A DNA stretch of 5,826 nt from Parcubacteria group bacterium CG2_30_45_37 (GTDB taxonomy: Bacteria; Patescibacteriota; Patescibacteriia; Patescibacteriales; GWC2-42-12). Below are positions 4,753 to 5,826 of this stretch, piece after piece (position 1 is the stretch's first letter; each line of letters opens with the position of its first letter). Under the pieces are notes generated by a model. The model was given only the letters and a program-made list of their open reading frames with translations, was not told the origin of the DNA and made no database searches. The stretch is from NCBI GenBank assembly GCA_001873515.1, contig MNZH01000048.1:1-5826 (forward strand), written 5' to 3'. Both the position numbers and the translations under genes were made by a program.

Positions 4753-5556
4753 ATGCAAATAATCGCAATGCCCGGCAAGGTAGAATTTGTCAACGGCGCG
4801 GAACCGAACCACCAACAAGTTATCATTGAACCCTGCTATCCTGGTTATGGCACGACTATCGGCAATGCTTTGCGGCGGACGCTGCTCTCTTCTTTGCCCG
4901 GGGCGGCGGTGGTCGGCGTTAAGATTAAAGGGGCCGACCATGAATTCGCCGTTTTGCCCCATGTTAAGGAAGATGTTTTGGAACTGATTTTAAATTTAAA
5001 AAAACTGCGTTTGAAAATATTTAGCGATGAAGCGGTTAAACTTGAACTTGACGCCAGGGGAGAAAAAGAGGTCAAGGCTTCGGATATTAAAAAATCGAGC
5101 CTGGTGGAAATCGCCAATCCCGATTTAGTTTTAGGGCATATTACCGATATGGCCGGCAGCTTAATCATGGAAATTTCGGTAGCTAAGGGCTTAGGCTATA
5201 TCACCGTGGAAAGCCGGGAAAGCGACAAGCATGAAATCGGCTACATTGAAATGGATTCCATTTTTTCGCCGATTTTATCCGTGGGCATAAACGTGGAAAA
5301 CGTCCGCGTCGGCAAAATGACCAACTGGGACAAATTAATTTTAGACATTGTGACCGACGGCACCGTCACGCCGGAAGAAGTCTTTAACCAAGCGGTAGAA
5401 ATTTTAATAAATCAATTTAACGCTTTGGTGGGAAAAACCCAAGGCGCCGGCGAACCCACGGCCGCGGCTCGGGCAACCGGTGAAAAAGAGGAGGTTCCGG
5501 CTGAAATCGAGGAAGAAAAAAAAGTTAAAAAAAGAGGCCGCCCCAAAAAACAATAA
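4753..5556 (+). CDS. rpoA: RNA polymerase alpha subunit lacking the C-terminal domain, with an AT-hook-like tail
   Basis: The alpha dimer scaffolds assembly of RNA polymerase. Residues 1 to about 228 are a complete N-terminal domain: IEPCYPGYGTTIGNALRR (25-42), LLSSLPGAAV, KEDVLELILNLKKLRLK (72-88), SVGINVENVRVG (176-187) and the dimerisation helix TPEEVFNQAVEILINQF (206-222). At 267 residues it is about 60 shorter than E. coli RpoA (329). The helix-hairpin-helix C-terminal domain that binds UP elements and activators is absent. In its place is a 39-residue low-complexity tail, acidic at 244-255 and basic at 256-267, containing RGRP (261-264) flanked by lysines, which resembles an AT-hook core. 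ATG at 4753 is taken as start; the in-frame ATG at 4768 would remove five residues. rplQ follows after two bases. Confidence 0.96.
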   Translation: MQIIAMPGKVEFVNGAEPNHQQVIIEPCYPGYGTTIGNALRRTLLSSLPGAAVVGVKIKGADHEFAVLPHVKEDVLELILNLKKLRLKIFSDEAVKLELDARGEKEVKASDIKKSSLVEIANPDLVLGHITDMAGSLIMEISVAKGLGYITVESRESDKHEIGYIEMDSIFSPILSVGINVENVRVGKMTNWDKLILDIVTDGTVTPEEVFNQAVEILINQFNALVGKTQGAGEPTAAARATGEKEEVPAEIEEEKKVKKRGRPKKQ

Positions 5557-5558
5557 AT

Positions 5559-5826
5559 ATGAAACACCGAATTAAAGGAAAAAAATTAGACCGAACCAAG
5601 GCGCCCAGGGAGTCAATGCTGAAAAATCTGGCCGCCAGCGTGATTATTTATGAAAAAGTAAAAACCACCGAGGCCAAGGCCAAGGCGGTTAGGCCTTTAG
5701 TGGAAAAAGCCATTACTTTAGCGATTAAAGGCGGCCTTAACGCCCGCCGCGAATTAATTAGGCGACTGCCTCAACCATTGGCGATTAAAAAAGCCATGGA
5801 AGTTTTAGCCGGCAAATATCAGGACC
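5559..5826 (+). CDS. rplQ: 50S ribosomal protein L17 (bL17), 3'-partial
   Basis: The gene begins two bases after the rpoA stop (TAA AT ATG) and runs off the right edge after 89 full codons. The product opens MKHRIKGKKLDRTKAPRESM and continues with LKNLAASVIIYEKVKTTEAK, matching the conserved start of bL17, where a basic N-terminus precedes the helix with the KTT(E)AKAK segment. L17 binds 23S rRNA near the exit tunnel. E. coli L17 has 127 residues, so roughly 30-60 residues are out of view. rplQ is the standard last gene of the alpha operon. The tight spacing suggests translational coupling to rpoA. No Shine-Dalgarno is present; the upstream sequence is CCAAAAAACAATAA. Confidence 0.95.
   Translation, partial: MKHRIKGKKLDRTKAPRESMLKNLAASVIIYEKVKTTEAKAKAVRPLVEKAITLAIKGGLNARRELIRRLPQPLAIKKAMEVLAGKYQD

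Noticed and set aside
4726..4754. Possible internal promoter before rpoA from TTGACT at 4726-4731
   Set aside because: At 17 bases spacing the -10 position reads TCATAT (3 of 6) and overlaps the rpoA start codon; the TTGAC is explained by the outer stem of the palindromic element.
4768..4770. Alternative rpoA start at the second ATG
   Set aside because: It cannot be excluded, but the first ATG adds only five residues, sits 14 bases after the structured element, and leaves a free leader; neither start has a Shine-Dalgarno to decide.
4684..5168. Minus-strand reading frames opposite rpoA, one extending into the palindromic element
   Set aside because: They are antisense to a highly conserved gene and have no recognisable product.

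Overview
The window reads almost entirely on the + strand. It holds the 3' end of a repeat-containing protein gene, a free-standing alanyl-tRNA synthetase gene (alaS), and the "alpha" ribosomal operon infA-rpmJ-rpsM-rpsK-rpsD-rpoA-rplQ, with rplQ cut by the right edge. All the informational genes are intact and well conserved. What is unusual lies in the domain architecture of some proteins and in the three larger intergenic gaps.

The organism is probably a member of the Candidate Phyla Radiation (Patescibacteria), perhaps Parcubacteria-like; this is inference from protein form, not a database result. The signs are: a compact 594-residue AlaRS lacking both the barrel part of the editing module and the C-terminal DHHA1/C-Ala region; RpoA sequence features such as the segment IEPCYPGYGTTIGNALRR; a protein with tandem DGxLxRG repeats of a kind I recall from these lineages; a long charged N-terminal extension on S11; no visible Shine-Dalgarno sequence at any of eight starts; and TAA as the only stop codon. 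No in-frame TGA occurs, so there is no sign of the recoded UGA of Gracilibacteria/SR1.

Layout: positions 1-624 hold the C-terminal part of a two-repeat protein. Positions 625-765 hold a good sigma70-type promoter (660-688) and a dispersed palindromic repeat (714-757) that lies in the predicted alaS leader. alaS is at 766-2550. Positions 2551-2703 hold a perfect-consensus promoter (TTGACA, 17 bases, TATAAT) and a hairpin-rich leader. From 2704 onward the translation and transcription genes follow with gaps of 2-17 bases, except for an 85-base gap between rpsD and rpoA. That gap is almost filled by a 64-base element that folds on paper into a perfect three-way junction.

The genes form the usual coupling of translation initiation (IF-1), ribosomal proteins (L36, S13, S11, S4, L17) and the RNA polymerase alpha subunit. 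In the classical order infA follows secY-adk-map; here it follows alaS and has its own strong promoter. The two observations most worth following are the RpoA subunit, whose C-terminal DNA-binding domain is replaced by a short acidic-then-basic tail ending in an AT-hook-like RGRP motif, and the three-way-junction element just upstream of rpoA.
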